Positions 17,082 to 25,190 of a DNA stretch of 64,000 bases are shown here, one piece after another. The notes under the pieces were generated by a model, which had not been told where the DNA came from, did not search any database, and saw nothing but the letters and a program-made list of their open reading frames with translations. Source of the stretch: an uncultured Candidatus Thioglobus sp. (lineage in GTDB: Bacteria; Pseudomonadota; Gammaproteobacteria; PS1; Pseudothioglobaceae); assembly GCA_905614365.1 (NCBI GenBank), contig CAJQSO010000017.1, forward strand, positions 1-64,000, given 5' to 3'. Position 1 is the first letter of the stretch. Every line of letters begins with the position of its first letter. A program made the translations under genes and the position numbers.

Positions 17082-18437
17082 ATGAGTTTTTCAACACTTG
17101 GACTTTCACCACAAATTCTTGAGGCTATTGAAGCGCAAGGCTACTCTGAAGCTACGCCAATTCAAGAAAAATCTATTCCCATTGTTCTGCAGGGAAAAGA
17201 CTTAATGGCTGCAGCTCAAACCGGCACAGGAAAGACTGCAGGCTTCACTTTACCGATCTTACAAATTCTTTCTAATGGAAGAAAGCCTTCATCAAATCAC
17301 ACTCGAACTCTAATATTAACGCCAACCAGAGAGCTCGCCGCGCAGATTCTTGAAAGTGTTAAAACTTACGGCCAGAATTTACCGCTAAGCTCAACAGTTG
17401 TTTTTGGCGGCGTTGGTATTGGCCCACAAATGCAAAAACTTCGTAAGGGAGTTGATATTTTGGTTGCTACTCCTGGAAGGCTGCTCGATCTTCATTCTCA
17501 AAATGCTGTAAATTTTAATGAATTAGAGATATTAGTTTTGGATGAAGCTGACCGCATGCTTGATATGGGATTTATCCATGATATCAAAAGAATTATTAGA
17601 TTATTACCAAAAAAGCGTCAGACATTAATGTTCTCAGCAACTTTTTCTGAGGATATTCGAAAGCTTGCAAAGGGCCTTGTTCATGAGCCAATTGAGATTT
17701 CAGTAACGCCTAGAAACACTACAGTTGAGGCAATTAAGCACTGGATTTGTCCAGTAGACAAAACTAGAAAAACTGCACTTTTGACTCATTTGATTAACAA
17801 AGGAGAGTGGCAACAAGTTCTTGTATTTAGTAGAACCAAGCATGGGGCTAATAGAATTGCTACAAATCTCGAAAAGAAAAATATTAGCGCAACAGCAATT
17901 CATGGCAATAAAAGCCAAGGCGCTAGAACACGCGCTTTAGCAGACTTTAAAGCTGGAAAAGTAAGAGTCCTTGTTGCAACAGATATTGCGGCGCGCGGAA
18001 TTGATATTGACCAGCTCCCGCACGTGATAAATTTTGACTTACCTAGTGTTCCTGAAGACTATGTTCATAGGATTGGGCGAACTGGAAGGGCGGGAAGAGG
18101 CGGCGAAGCAATTTCTTTGGTTAGTGCTGATGAAGCTAAACAATTATTTGATATTGAGCGACTGATCCAAAAAGAATTAGAGCGTGAGTTAATTGATGAC
18201 TTTGCGCCAAATCATGATCTTCCAAAATCGCGCGCACTACTTCCAGCTAAATCTAAAAGACCAAAAAAACCAAACAAGCAAGAGTCTCAAGGAAGAAATA
18301 GAAATAGAAGTAAAAATAACTCTCAAAGTAACGCCGCTAAAATTAATGAAAGTCAAAGTAATGAGAGAGAGAAGCCAAAAAAGGCAAAAAAACGCATATT
18401 TTGGAACAAAAAACCAAACAAAAAGCCTAGTCTGTAA
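17082..18437 (+). CDS. rhlE: DEAD-box ATP-dependent RNA helicase, RhlE type
   Basis: RNA-unwinding enzyme of 451 residues. Helicase motifs in order: Q motif around TPIQEKSIP, motif [10 protein letters not shown], Ia [15 protein letters not shown] ([10 protein letters not shown]), III SAT, then IV-VI including [17 protein letters not shown] and [11 protein letters not shown]. The core ends near residue 370; the remaining 80 residues are a Lys/Arg/Asn-rich tail typical of RhlE and probably bind RNA. The leader is longer than most here (218 bases to the divergent etfB), which would suit cold- or auto-regulation, though I see no specific element. Confidence 0.93.
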   Translation: MSFSTLGLSPQILEAIEAQGYSEATPIQEKSIPIVLQGKDLMAAAQTGTGKTAGFTLPILQILSNGRKPSSNHTRTLILTPTRELAAQILESVKTYGQNLPLSSTVVFGGVGIGPQMQKLRKGVDILVATPGRLLDLHSQNAVNFNELEILVLDEADRMLDMGFIHDIKRIIRLLPKKRQTLMFSATFSEDIRKLAKGLVHEPIEISVTPRNTTVEAIKHWICPVDKTRKTALLTHLINKGEWQQVLVFSRTKHGANRIATNLEKKNISATAIHGNKSQGARTRALADFKAGKVRVLVATDIAARGIDIDQLPHVINFDLPSVPEDYVHRIGRTGRAGRGGEAISLVSADEAKQLFDIERLIQKELERELIDDFAPNHDLPKSRALLPAKSKRPKKPNKQESQGRNRNRSKNNSQSNAAKINESQSNEREKPKKAKKRIFWNKKPNKKPSL

Positions 18438-18438
18438 A

Positions 18439-19899
18439 CTATTTAGTATTAATTGGAAACCTAAGTTTTGCTTCAGCACCTTGCTGTATAAAACGGTTTT
18501 GAAGTGTTACCTCACCTCCATGAAGCTGCATTATCTTTCGGACAAATCGAAGGCCTAAGCCATTCCCTCTAACGCCAGTGTCTGGTCTAGATACGGAAAA
18601 AAATCGGGTAAATAGCTTGCTAAGAACGTGAGGAGGTATTCCTGGGCCATCATCAAGAACTATAATTGAAATAGCTGTATTAGTTTCAGAAACCTTGATG
18701 GTAATGGTTCCTGATTTTGGGCTGAAGTCTAAAGCATTATTTACAATATTACCAATAGCCTGCTCTAGTAGTATTTTTTCAGCTATTAGTAGAGACTTCT
18801 TGCTGATTTCAAGAACTATATTTAAATTTTTATCTAAGATATTTTTTGACCGGCTAGGAGCATTTAAAACGTTGTTAACGATTTGTAAAATATTTATTGA
18901 TTCAATAGTCTTAAGCGTTTCTCGTCTTTCAATTCTTGAGAGGTCAAGAAGTCTATTAACGAGAAGATCCATATGTTTATTTGAATCTAAGATATTTTCT
19001 ATAAACCTTTTTCTTTGCTCATCACTCATTGGAGTTAATAAATTCTCTGCAGTAAGCTGAATACCGGTTATAGGCGTTCTTAATTCATGCGCTAGAGTAT
19101 CGATATACTGCTCAACATCATCCTTTAGCTCAACCTCAGCCCTTGCATTTTCAATAGTTTTTGCAAGTTTATTAAATTGATTATTAAGATCGGGCATATC
19201 TACATCTTCACCACTAAAGAGACTAGTGGTATATTTTTCAATTCGCTTTATATTTCTAGATATTCTATAACTCCCTAACGCGCCAAAAATTAATGAAATT
19301 AGAAAAATATAAAAGATGAATTGCAAAAGATAGTTTTGATCTAATAAGTCCATTAGCGGCGCAACAACAACAACTGCGCCTAAAATCTCACCATTATTTC
19401 CATAGATTGGATTTGAAGCATTTAGATACCTTGACTTATAGAGGTACTCAACTATAGCTCCTCTAGCTTTTTTGGGCCCAGCAATCTTTTCTTCAACAAC
19501 TCTGGTGATGTCATGATCGCCACTCAGGGCAGAATCAACTTCATTATGAGCCCTCATGTCCTTACCAAGAATAAGTCCTCTAGAATCTAACACAAGAAGG
19601 CCGTCCTTATCGGTGACATAAATTGCAAGGTTTTCAAGTTTTTGATTATTGTTAGTATCTATTGTATTTTTTTGTGAGCGCAGATAATTAACAATCAAAC
19701 TCTCAAAGGTTTCTAAATCAATTTCACCATCTTTGTTGTTTTGAGAGGCAACTCGACTCATTAGACTTGAAACTTCAACCATGACTGACTTTGCAGATTC
19801 AAGCGCTGTTCTATGGGCAAATGTCCAAAGTAATGCTGAACTTATGATGAAGTATAGAAGAAAAAGTTTAGTCCCAATATTTAGCTTAAAGTGTCTCAT
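18439..19899 (-). CDS. creC: Two-component sensor histidine kinase, CreC-like
   Basis: Membrane sensor kinase of 486 residues. TM1 is at about 10-28, a periplasmic sensor domain at 30-185 (including the YVTDKDGLLVLDSRG block typical of CreC), and TM2 at about 190-208. The HisKA box LAHELRTPITGIQ holds the phosphorylated His (near residue 272), followed by an HATPase domain with N box, DDGPGIP and GNGLGLRFV. Overall layout and the sensor block match CreC better than PhoR or EnvZ. It overlaps creB by 4 bases and is the second gene of the pair. No creA or creD gene is visible. Confidence 0.85.
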   Translation of the reverse strand: MRHFKLNIGTKLFLLYFIISSALLWTFAHRTALESAKSVMVEVSSLMSRVASQNNKDGEIDLETFESLIVNYLRSQKNTIDTNNNQKLENLAIYVTDKDGLLVLDSRGLILGKDMRAHNEVDSALSGDHDITRVVEEKIAGPKKARGAIVEYLYKSRYLNASNPIYGNNGEILGAVVVVAPLMDLLDQNYLLQFIFYIFLISLIFGALGSYRISRNIKRIEKYTTSLFSGEDVDMPDLNNQFNKLAKTIENARAEVELKDDVEQYIDTLAHELRTPITGIQLTAENLLTPMSDEQRKRFIENILDSNKHMDLLVNRLLDLSRIERRETLKTIESINILQIVNNVLNAPSRSKNILDKNLNIVLEISKKSLLIAEKILLEQAIGNIVNNALDFSPKSGTITIKVSETNTAISIIVLDDGPGIPPHVLSKLFTRFFSVSRPDTGVRGNGLGLRFVRKIMQLHGGEVTLQNRFIQQGAEAKLRFPINTK

Positions 19900-20564
19900 T
19901 CAATCAAGCTATATCCAATTCCTCTATGGGTTTCAATAAAATCGCTGTTTTCATCAACTGCATGTAACCTCTTTCGAATTGACTTAATATGAGTATTAAT
20001 TGTTTTGATATCAGAGCCATGGGGCCTATCCCAAATAATACTCATTAAAAACTCTCTTGAATGAACCCTATTAGGATTTTTAACAAGATGAGATAAGATT
20101 TTAAATTCTGCAGGTGTTAGTGTTAGCTCAATCTCATTAAATACAACTCTTTGCATAGCATGATTAATACTAAACTTTGAAGTACCAGTATTAGTATTTG
20201 GCTGTCCTGTTCTCAGTTGAGCACGAACATGGGCGACAACCAGTCTTGGACTTAATGGTTTAGTCACATAAGCGTTAGCCCCAAGACCTTCAAGGCCTAA
20301 TACTTGATCGGATTCATCATCTCTTGCTGAAATAATAATAACAGGCAAGCTATATTTTTCACGAACCTTTCGAAGCACGTCAAACCCGCTCATATCAGGC
20401 AATCCAACGTCAAGAAGAATCAGGTCAACTTCATTATTATTTATATACTCAAGTGCGCCTTGACCAGTATCAAACCACTTGCAATTAAAAGAGTCTTGCT
20501 CAAGAATGAAAGCGATACTCTCAGCAATTGTTTTATCGTCCTCAACTATTAATATGGTTTGCAT
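19896..20564 (-). CDS. creB: Two-component response regulator, CreB-like (OmpR family)
   Basis: 222 residues: a receiver domain (about 1-118) with the phospho-acceptor Asp in LILLDVGLPDMSG, the acidic pocket EDDK near the start, and Lys in VTKPLS; then an OmpR winged-helix domain (about 130-220). It is the first gene of the pair. Its upstream region holds the direct repeat TTCAT-N6-TTCAT at 20628-20643, which has the 11-base period of OmpR-family sites and resembles the E. coli cre tag TTCAC-N6-TTCAC, so autoregulation is plausible. Confidence 0.88.
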   Translation of the reverse strand: MQTILIVEDDKTIAESIAFILEQDSFNCKWFDTGQGALEYINNNEVDLILLDVGLPDMSGFDVLRKVREKYSLPVIIISARDDESDQVLGLEGLGANAYVTKPLSPRLVVAHVRAQLRTGQPNTNTGTSKFSINHAMQRVVFNEIELTLTPAEFKILSHLVKNPNRVHSREFLMSIIWDRPHGSDIKTINTHIKSIRKRLHAVDENSDFIETHRGIGYSLIE

Positions 20565-20627
20565 TTGAGATAATAATTTCTAATAAAAAAAGATATTGTA
20601 GTTTAAAACAAAAAAATTAAAAGAATA

Positions 20628-20643
20628 TTCATAAAGTCTTCAT
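20628..20643. promoter_or_regulatory. Direct repeat resembling a cre tag or pho box
   Basis: TTCAT (20628-20632), AAAGTC, TTCAT (20639-20643): 11-base direct repeats as bound by OmpR-family regulators. Rightward, a TATATT (20654-20659) lies about 10 bases after the second repeat, the geometry of activated pho-type promoters. Leftward, TACAAT lies closer to creB. Either or both directions are possible. Confidence 0.45.
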
Positions 20644-20665
20644 CAAAACTCCATATATTAAACAT

Positions 20666-20957
20666 TTGAAAGTTTGACGAAGTGGTTAGTATGTGCCTAT
20701 TGTTTTTAGTTTATTAGAGCCGCTGCAATTTCAACCCCTTTAAATTGCAGCCAAACATATTGCTGATAATCTCTTCATTTGTAAACAGATTATACATAAG
20801 CATTATGCGAGTCTCTAGTAGCTAAAAGCAATATTTAAGAATTTTAAGTTTTTTTAAAGAACCTCAAAACTTTTGTCATTCTCTCTCCGTTTGGCATAAG
20901 AGGTACCCGCTTTAGTTGACAGGTCTCTCCTTATCGGTCAACTAAAGCATTTTTCTT
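20666..20957 (+). ncRNA. Candidate small RNA or structured leader
   Basis: The 605 bases between creB and the peroxiredoxin gene hold no large ORF. This part contains three successive stem-loops: GCTGCAATTT/AAATTGCAGC (20722-20751, perfect 10 pairs), AAGTTTT/AAAACTT (20846-20872), and a 12-pair terminator hairpin (20909-20948). A promoter candidate lies near 20654. It could be a free small RNA of about 290 bases or a leader for the small ORF at 20967. I recognise no known RNA family (not tmRNA, RNase P, SRP or 6S by inspection). Confidence 0.4.
20909..20955 (+). terminator. Rho-independent terminator
   Basis: Perfect 12-pair stem GCTTTAGTTGAC (20909-20920) / GTCAACTAAAGC (20937-20948), a 16-base loop, then ATTTTTC. 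It ends 12 bases before a small ORF and over 300 bases from any upstream rightward gene, so it must end a separate transcript or act as an attenuator. Confidence 0.8.
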
Positions 20958-20966
20958 GGAATAACT

Positions 20967-21119
20967 ATGAATCAAATGCATAAGCAATTATCTTTAAAAC
21001 CAACATTAGTAAATAATACTAAATCTTATTGTAAGAGAAATAATATCAATGAAAAGCAATTTTTAAAAGCAATGAAATGGTATCAAAGCGCTATAAGTAA
21101 CTCTAAGAAAAATAAATAA
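20967..21119 (+). CDS. Small basic protein of unknown function (50 aa)
   Basis: An ORF beginning MNQMHKQLSLKPTLVNN and ending AISNSKKNK: 50 residues, about nine lysines, one Cys, a predicted helical C-terminal half (NEKQFLKAMKWYQSAIS). It starts 12 bases after the terminator hairpin and ends 50 bases before the peroxiredoxin gene. The ribosome site is weak (TTGGA about 9 bases upstream). I do not recognise it; the ORF length is modest for an AT-rich region, but the amino acid make-up looks protein-like. Confidence 0.4.
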   Translation: MNQMHKQLSLKPTLVNNTKSYCKRNNINEKQFLKAMKWYQSAISNSKKNK

Positions 21120-21169
21120 ATCTATTTTTTTTTAATTAAAATCAACCTAAATTCAAAGGCTATTTCATA

Positions 21170-21697
21170 ATGTTCATAAAATCCATCAAAAAAGTTTTTC
21201 TTATATCTCTTTTATTAGCATTTTATTCCACGTCGCATGCATCCCTGGAACTAGGCGATAAAGCGCCAAACTTTATTCTTGATGATCAGAATAGTCAAAG
21301 CCATCAATTGAGTGACTATAAGGGTAAATGGGTAATTCTTTATTTTTATCCTAAAGATGACACGCCTGGTTGCACTACCCAGGCTTGTGACTTTAGAGAT
21401 GCGGTTAAAAGGATTATTGCAAGTAAGTCGGTTGTATTTGGTGTAAGTCTTGATAGTGTCGAATCTCACAAACGCTTTTCTGATAAAAATAATTTACCTT
21501 TTTCCCTGCTATCAGATGAAGAGGGCATAGTTGCAAAATCTTATGACTCTCTTAATAGCTTTATAGGCTTTAAGAGCGCAAAGCGAAATACCTTTATTAT
21601 TAATCCTGAAGGGTTACTATCTAAAATTTACTTATCCGTAGATCCTAAAACGCACTCACAGATGGTCTTAAACGATCTGTCTGTATTGCAAGAATAA
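21170..21697 (+). CDS. Exported peroxiredoxin, BCP/AhpC-TSA family
   Basis: Thiol peroxidase of 175 residues with an N-terminal signal peptide (about 1-24, ending SHA-SLELG), so probably periplasmic, unlike cytoplasmic Bcp. Catalytic motif PKDDTPGCTTQACDF: peroxidatic Cys68 and a second Cys73 placed as in atypical 2-Cys Bcp proteins; the Thr two residues before Cp (DTPGC) and a later Arg complete the site. Divergently independent of the two-component genes and convergent with the GIY-YIG gene, their stops being 2 bases apart. Confidence 0.9.
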   Translation: MFIKSIKKVFLISLLLAFYSTSHASLELGDKAPNFILDDQNSQSHQLSDYKGKWVILYFYPKDDTPGCTTQACDFRDAVKRIIASKSVVFGVSLDSVESHKRFSDKNNLPFSLLSDEEGIVAKSYDSLNSFIGFKSAKRNTFIINPEGLLSKIYLSVDPKTHSQMVLNDLSVLQE

Positions 21698-21699
21698 CT

Positions 21700-21978
21700 T
21701 CAGTTTGATTTATTTAAATGAAATAAAGCTGTTTTAGCTTTCCTTGTCATTTTTTTAATAACAATTTCTCTCTTTAAAGCCTCACTTCTTGATATAGCAC
21801 TCTCTTGATAGACTAATTCTAATGGCTGCCTTGATCTGGTGTATTTAGCACCACCTTTAATTTCACCATTGTGCTGTTTAAGACGATTTTCTAGATCATT
21901 AGTAATCCCACAATAGAGGGTTTTATCCTTACACTCAAGAAGGTAAATAAGCCATTTTTTTATAGGAATATCAGTCAT
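21700..21978 (-). CDS. GIY-YIG domain protein, UPF0213 family
   Basis: 92 residues from the ATG at 21978 (MTDIPIKKW). The GIY-YIG signature appears as LIYLLECKDKTLYCGITNDLENRLKQH with the family's C-terminal block REIVIKKMTRKAK. An upstream in-frame ATG (22017) would add 13 residues, but family members begin shortly before the WLIYLL strand, so I chose 21978. These small single-domain nuclease-like proteins are common in bacteria; their role is not established, with DNA nicking reported for relatives. Confidence 0.85.
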   Translation of the reverse strand: MTDIPIKKWLIYLLECKDKTLYCGITNDLENRLKQHNGEIKGGAKYTRSRQPLELVYQESAISRSEALKREIVIKKMTRKAKTALFHLNKSN

Positions 21979-22067
21979 TAAAAACTTTTTAGTATAATTA
22001 TTAAATACAATATACAATTACATTATAATGCGCGTTTTTTATAGTTTTAATATACTTAAAAATAATC

Positions 22068-23339
22068 ATGTTAACTTCTGTAATGCGTTCAATCTGGCCT
22101 CTATTCTTGGGCGTTCTTTTTATAAGTCTAGGTAATGGCCTTCAAGGCACATTAAGTAGCTGGAGGGCTGATTATGAAGGCTTCTCAGTAATAACAACTG
22201 GTTTAGTAATGTCAGGTTACTTTCTAGGTGCTTTTGCTAGCTCCTTGATTTCGCCTAATCAAATTAATAAGACAGGTCAAATTCGAACGTATGCTGCTTA
22301 CGCCTCAATAGCCTCGACAGCAATTTTAATTCAACTTCTTTTTATTGACCCGCCAGTATGGTTTGTTTCAAGATTTTTATCTGGATTTTGTGTAGCCGGA
22401 ATTATGATTATTGTTGAGGGCTGGTTAAACTCAATCTCTTCAAATGAAAATCGAGGTCAATTATTCTCAATTCATATGATGGTTGTATGGGGAGGCCTAG
22501 CAATGGGCCAGGGTTTATTTGTAATTGATAGCCCAGCAGGAGTAAATTTATTTCTACTTGCTTCCATCTTGCTTTCAATATCATTAATTCCTATTCTTTT
22601 AACTGAAATCAAAGCTCCCGAAGTTGAGATGCAGGAACCCTTAGGTTTTAAAGCATTATGGAAAGCCTCACCTTCAGGAGTCGCAACCATTGGCATTTCT
22701 GGTCTTGCATCTGCTGGCTTTTTTGGCGTTGGAACAATTTATGCAATTAAGTCTGGCTTAAGTGTTTCAGAAACCGCACTATTTATGTCCCTTTTTATTG
22801 GTTTTGGCGCTTTATCACAGTGGCCTCTTGGCTGGTTATCTGACAAGATTGATCGAAGAAAGGTAATTTTATTATGCTGCTCAATAGTTGTTGGGGTTTG
22901 CATACTCCTTGCAATGTTTGATTTTTCTAAAACCACTTTCTTAGTTTTAAATGGATTAATTGGCGCAACGACACTTCCTCTATATTCGCTTGGAGTAGCG
23001 CAAACTAATGACCGTTTAAAGCTCAGCCAAATGGTTAGTGCTAGTGGGACAATTGTCTTTGTATATAGTATATTTGCTGCGTTAGGGCCTTTTACAATGA
23101 GTTATTTTTTAAAACTATTTGATAGTTTTGGTTTTTTATTATATCTAAGCCTAGTACATATAGTTATTGGGGTAACAGTATTTGTGATGATGTTTATTAA
23201 AGAAGACGTTGAAGAATCTGATCAATCAGATTTCCAAGTCATGGCGCAAAGGCCAAGTGCGGTTGCAATGGAGGTAATCGCAGAAGAGGCTTTAGAGTCA
23301 CAAATAGACTATGACGTTGAAAACGTTCCAGAAGACTAG
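22068..23339 (+). CDS. Major facilitator superfamily transporter, YcaD-like
   Basis: Inner-membrane secondary transporter of 423 residues with 12 predicted helices in two six-helix halves. MFS loop signatures: the half-1 loop SSLISPNQINKTGQIR is degenerate, and the half-2 loop GWLSDKIDRRKVI matches the DRxGRR consensus. It resembles the YcaD/MFS_1 group, whose substrates are unknown. About 40 acidic residues follow the last helix. It ends immediately against the leftward gene at 23340. No nearby pathway indicates the substrate. Confidence 0.85.
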   Translation: MLTSVMRSIWPLFLGVLFISLGNGLQGTLSSWRADYEGFSVITTGLVMSGYFLGAFASSLISPNQINKTGQIRTYAAYASIASTAILIQLLFIDPPVWFVSRFLSGFCVAGIMIIVEGWLNSISSNENRGQLFSIHMMVVWGGLAMGQGLFVIDSPAGVNLFLLASILLSISLIPILLTEIKAPEVEMQEPLGFKALWKASPSGVATIGISGLASAGFFGVGTIYAIKSGLSVSETALFMSLFIGFGALSQWPLGWLSDKIDRRKVILLCCSIVVGVCILLAMFDFSKTTFLVLNGLIGATTLPLYSLGVAQTNDRLKLSQMVSASGTIVFVYSIFAALGPFTMSYFLKLFDSFGFLLYLSLVHIVIGVTVFVMMFIKEDVEESDQSDFQVMAQRPSAVAMEVIAEEALESQIDYDVENVPED

Positions 23340-23954
23340 TTAAACGCTTGCAGGATTATCAACATCATGACCTAAGTCCTTTAAGTCTTGATATCGATCA
23401 CCAATTCTATGATGAGGTCTGCCTCCAATTGAAGCGCCCAAAGCAATAACCAATTCATCATCTGCAGGTGCGTCTGGGATAGAGAGTTGAATTGTCAAAT
23501 AGTGTGATCTCCGGCCAACATCATTCTTATCCATTAGGGGGATCATAATAGGTGCGTTTGCCCCTCCTCGAGTATTACAAAATGAAAGATAGGACTTAGC
23601 CCCAACAGCTTCTCGGTAGAAATTACCAAAGCGAAGTGTATGAATGATGCCCGAAGCATGCTCAATTTCTCCCTTAAGACCAACAATTGCTGACTTTCCA
23701 TAAGCCTCAACTTTATCACCAGAACCAGCTTCCTTTATTATCATAGCTGTTAAGATCTCTCCTAATTCAGGAGCAACATCTAATATTCCAGGCTTAAGGT
23801 CAGCAATGAAGACAGCTCCCTTTAATAGATCAACCCATGGATTTTTTATTACAGCAACTGCAGCAATTAGAATAAGTGGAGTCTTTGCTTTTTTATTGCC
23901 TTCAATAAGTGTTTCTTCAACGTGTAATAGTGTTTTTCTAATTTCTACAGGCAT
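23340..23954 (-). CDS. Amino acid synthesis family protein (PF06684-like)
   Basis: 204-residue protein matching the poorly understood AA_synth family: IRKTLLHVEETLIEG at the N terminus, AAVAVIKNPW, VEAYGKSAIVGLKGEIEHASGIIH (about residues 82-105), the PDAPADDELVIALG stretch and GGRPHHRIGD near the C terminus. The biochemical role of the family is not firmly known despite its name. It is the last gene of the leftward dadA-alr-dioxygenase-cupin operon, only 3 bases after the cupin gene, which ties it to amino acid or amide metabolism. Confidence 0.8.
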   Translation of the reverse strand: MPVEIRKTLLHVEETLIEGNKKAKTPLILIAAVAVIKNPWVDLLKGAVFIADLKPGILDVAPELGEILTAMIIKEAGSGDKVEAYGKSAIVGLKGEIEHASGIIHTLRFGNFYREAVGAKSYLSFCNTRGGANAPIMIPLMDKNDVGRRSHYLTIQLSIPDAPADDELVIALGASIGGRPHHRIGDRYQDLKDLGHDVDNPASV

Positions 23955-23957
23955 TTT

Positions 23958-24308
23958 TTAATCCTCTAAAGCCTGATTTAAGCCTCTTTGAAAGACAATA
24001 ATTAGGGCGCCTTTTTCTGAGAATGAGGAGTGCTGACTCCCTGGCTCAAATGAAACAAATTCACCTTTTTTAAAAATCATTCCATCAGAGTCAATCAACT
24101 CACCCTCTACAATAAGAAATTCTTCAAAGCCCATATGCGTATGCGGGACAGTTTGTGCGCCAGGATCCATTTTTAAAACATAGCTTCCTTGGCCTGAGGT
24201 TTGATCATAGCTAATAATATGCCAGCTCATAAATGGAACAGGGGCGCCATACCGGTCAAATGGTTTAAATTCAACACTATGAATATCTATTACGTGTCTA
24301 TCAAGCAT
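23958..24308 (-). CDS. Cupin domain protein
   Basis: 116-residue single-domain beta-barrel protein. Cupin motif 1 appears as TVPHTHMGFEEFLIVEGELID with two His and a Glu suited to bind a metal; motif 2, around FEPGSQHSS, supplies the last His. Small cupins act as dioxygenases, isomerases, lyases or sensors, and the sequence does not say which. It lies between a PhyH-type dioxygenase gene (23 bases upstream) and the AA_synth gene (3 bases downstream) in one operon. Confidence 0.85.
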   Translation of the reverse strand: MLDRHVIDIHSVEFKPFDRYGAPVPFMSWHIISYDQTSGQGSYVLKMDPGAQTVPHTHMGFEEFLIVEGELIDSDGMIFKKGEFVSFEPGSQHSSFSEKGALIIVFQRGLNQALED

Positions 24309-24331
24309 AAGCTAATTATTAATTATCTATA

Positions 24332-25147
24332 TCAGATTGAAGATTGTAGCCAGTTATCCTTAGCATATTGACAATTTTGATCAACTAAATGCAGACTAAA
24401 GGCCTGTCGAGAGCGCTTTGAGGTATTAGCAGCGCTATAATGAGGTAACTGACCATGCAGCACAATAAGTGTGCCAGCTTTTACTTCCAGAAGATCAAGT
24501 GATTGATCTGGCCAAGGACTGTCATCCAGTATTTCAAATTCAGTGCCGCCATCAGCAGCTAATTTAAAGCGTTTTTTAAGTGGCGTCGAGTGGCCGCCAG
24601 TAATAGCTTGTAAACAACCATTTTCTATATTTGCATCCTCGAGCGCAACCCAGAAACCTATGCAGCTCATTGGGGTTGTATAGAGGAATGTGGAATCTTG
24701 ATGAAGCCCAACCTCACCGCCAATACTTGGTTGTTTAAAGATGTGCATTGATTGAAGCTGACGAGGGTCCTTAATACCAAGCTGTTTTCCAATAACTGGA
24801 AAGTTTAATTCTTTAATTACTTGCTTATAAACAGGATCTAATGCATGCTGAGCATGACCTATTTTGTTAATTGATTGCTGCTTAGGAACCGTAAAGTTAC
24901 CATTTTTATCTATGGCTTTTTCTTCAAAAAAAAAGCGAATTTGATCACCAGAACTTAAAAAATACTCATCACTAGTGCGCTCTTGTTCATTGGTTGTAAA
25001 AACGGAGTGAGAAGAGGGTGGCTCAAAGTCATCAATTAATTCTTTTGCCCGGTTCATCAAAGCGTCTCTTTGATCTTTATTAATATAATCTTTGATAACT
25101 AGGTAACCATTTTTTTCAAAATTTTCAATTTGTTTTGCAGTGAGCAT
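24332..25147 (-). CDS. Phytanoyl-CoA dioxygenase (PhyH) family protein
   Basis: Fe(II)/2-oxoglutarate oxygenase of 271 residues, starting MLTAKQIENFEKNGYLVIKD at 25147, the usual PhyH N terminus. The open frame extends further upstream to 25294 with a hydrophobic, non-homologous stretch overlapping alr, which I reject. Iron ligands: HxD in VGLHQDSTFLYT and the distal His in VLHGQLPHYSAANTS; the following Arg (SKRSRQAFSLH) binds 2-oxoglutarate. It resembles human PHYHD1-like proteins by the full-length layout. It sits 43 bases after alr and 23 before the cupin gene. Confidence 0.87.
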   Translation of the reverse strand: MLTAKQIENFEKNGYLVIKDYINKDQRDALMNRAKELIDDFEPPSSHSVFTTNEQERTSDEYFLSSGDQIRFFFEEKAIDKNGNFTVPKQQSINKIGHAQHALDPVYKQVIKELNFPVIGKQLGIKDPRQLQSMHIFKQPSIGGEVGLHQDSTFLYTTPMSCIGFWVALEDANIENGCLQAITGGHSTPLKKRFKLAADGGTEFEILDDSPWPDQSLDLLEVKAGTLIVLHGQLPHYSAANTSKRSRQAFSLHLVDQNCQYAKDNWLQSSI

Positions 25148-25190
25148 ATTCTTAACTATAAATAAAAAAATTAATTGTATTATATAAAGT

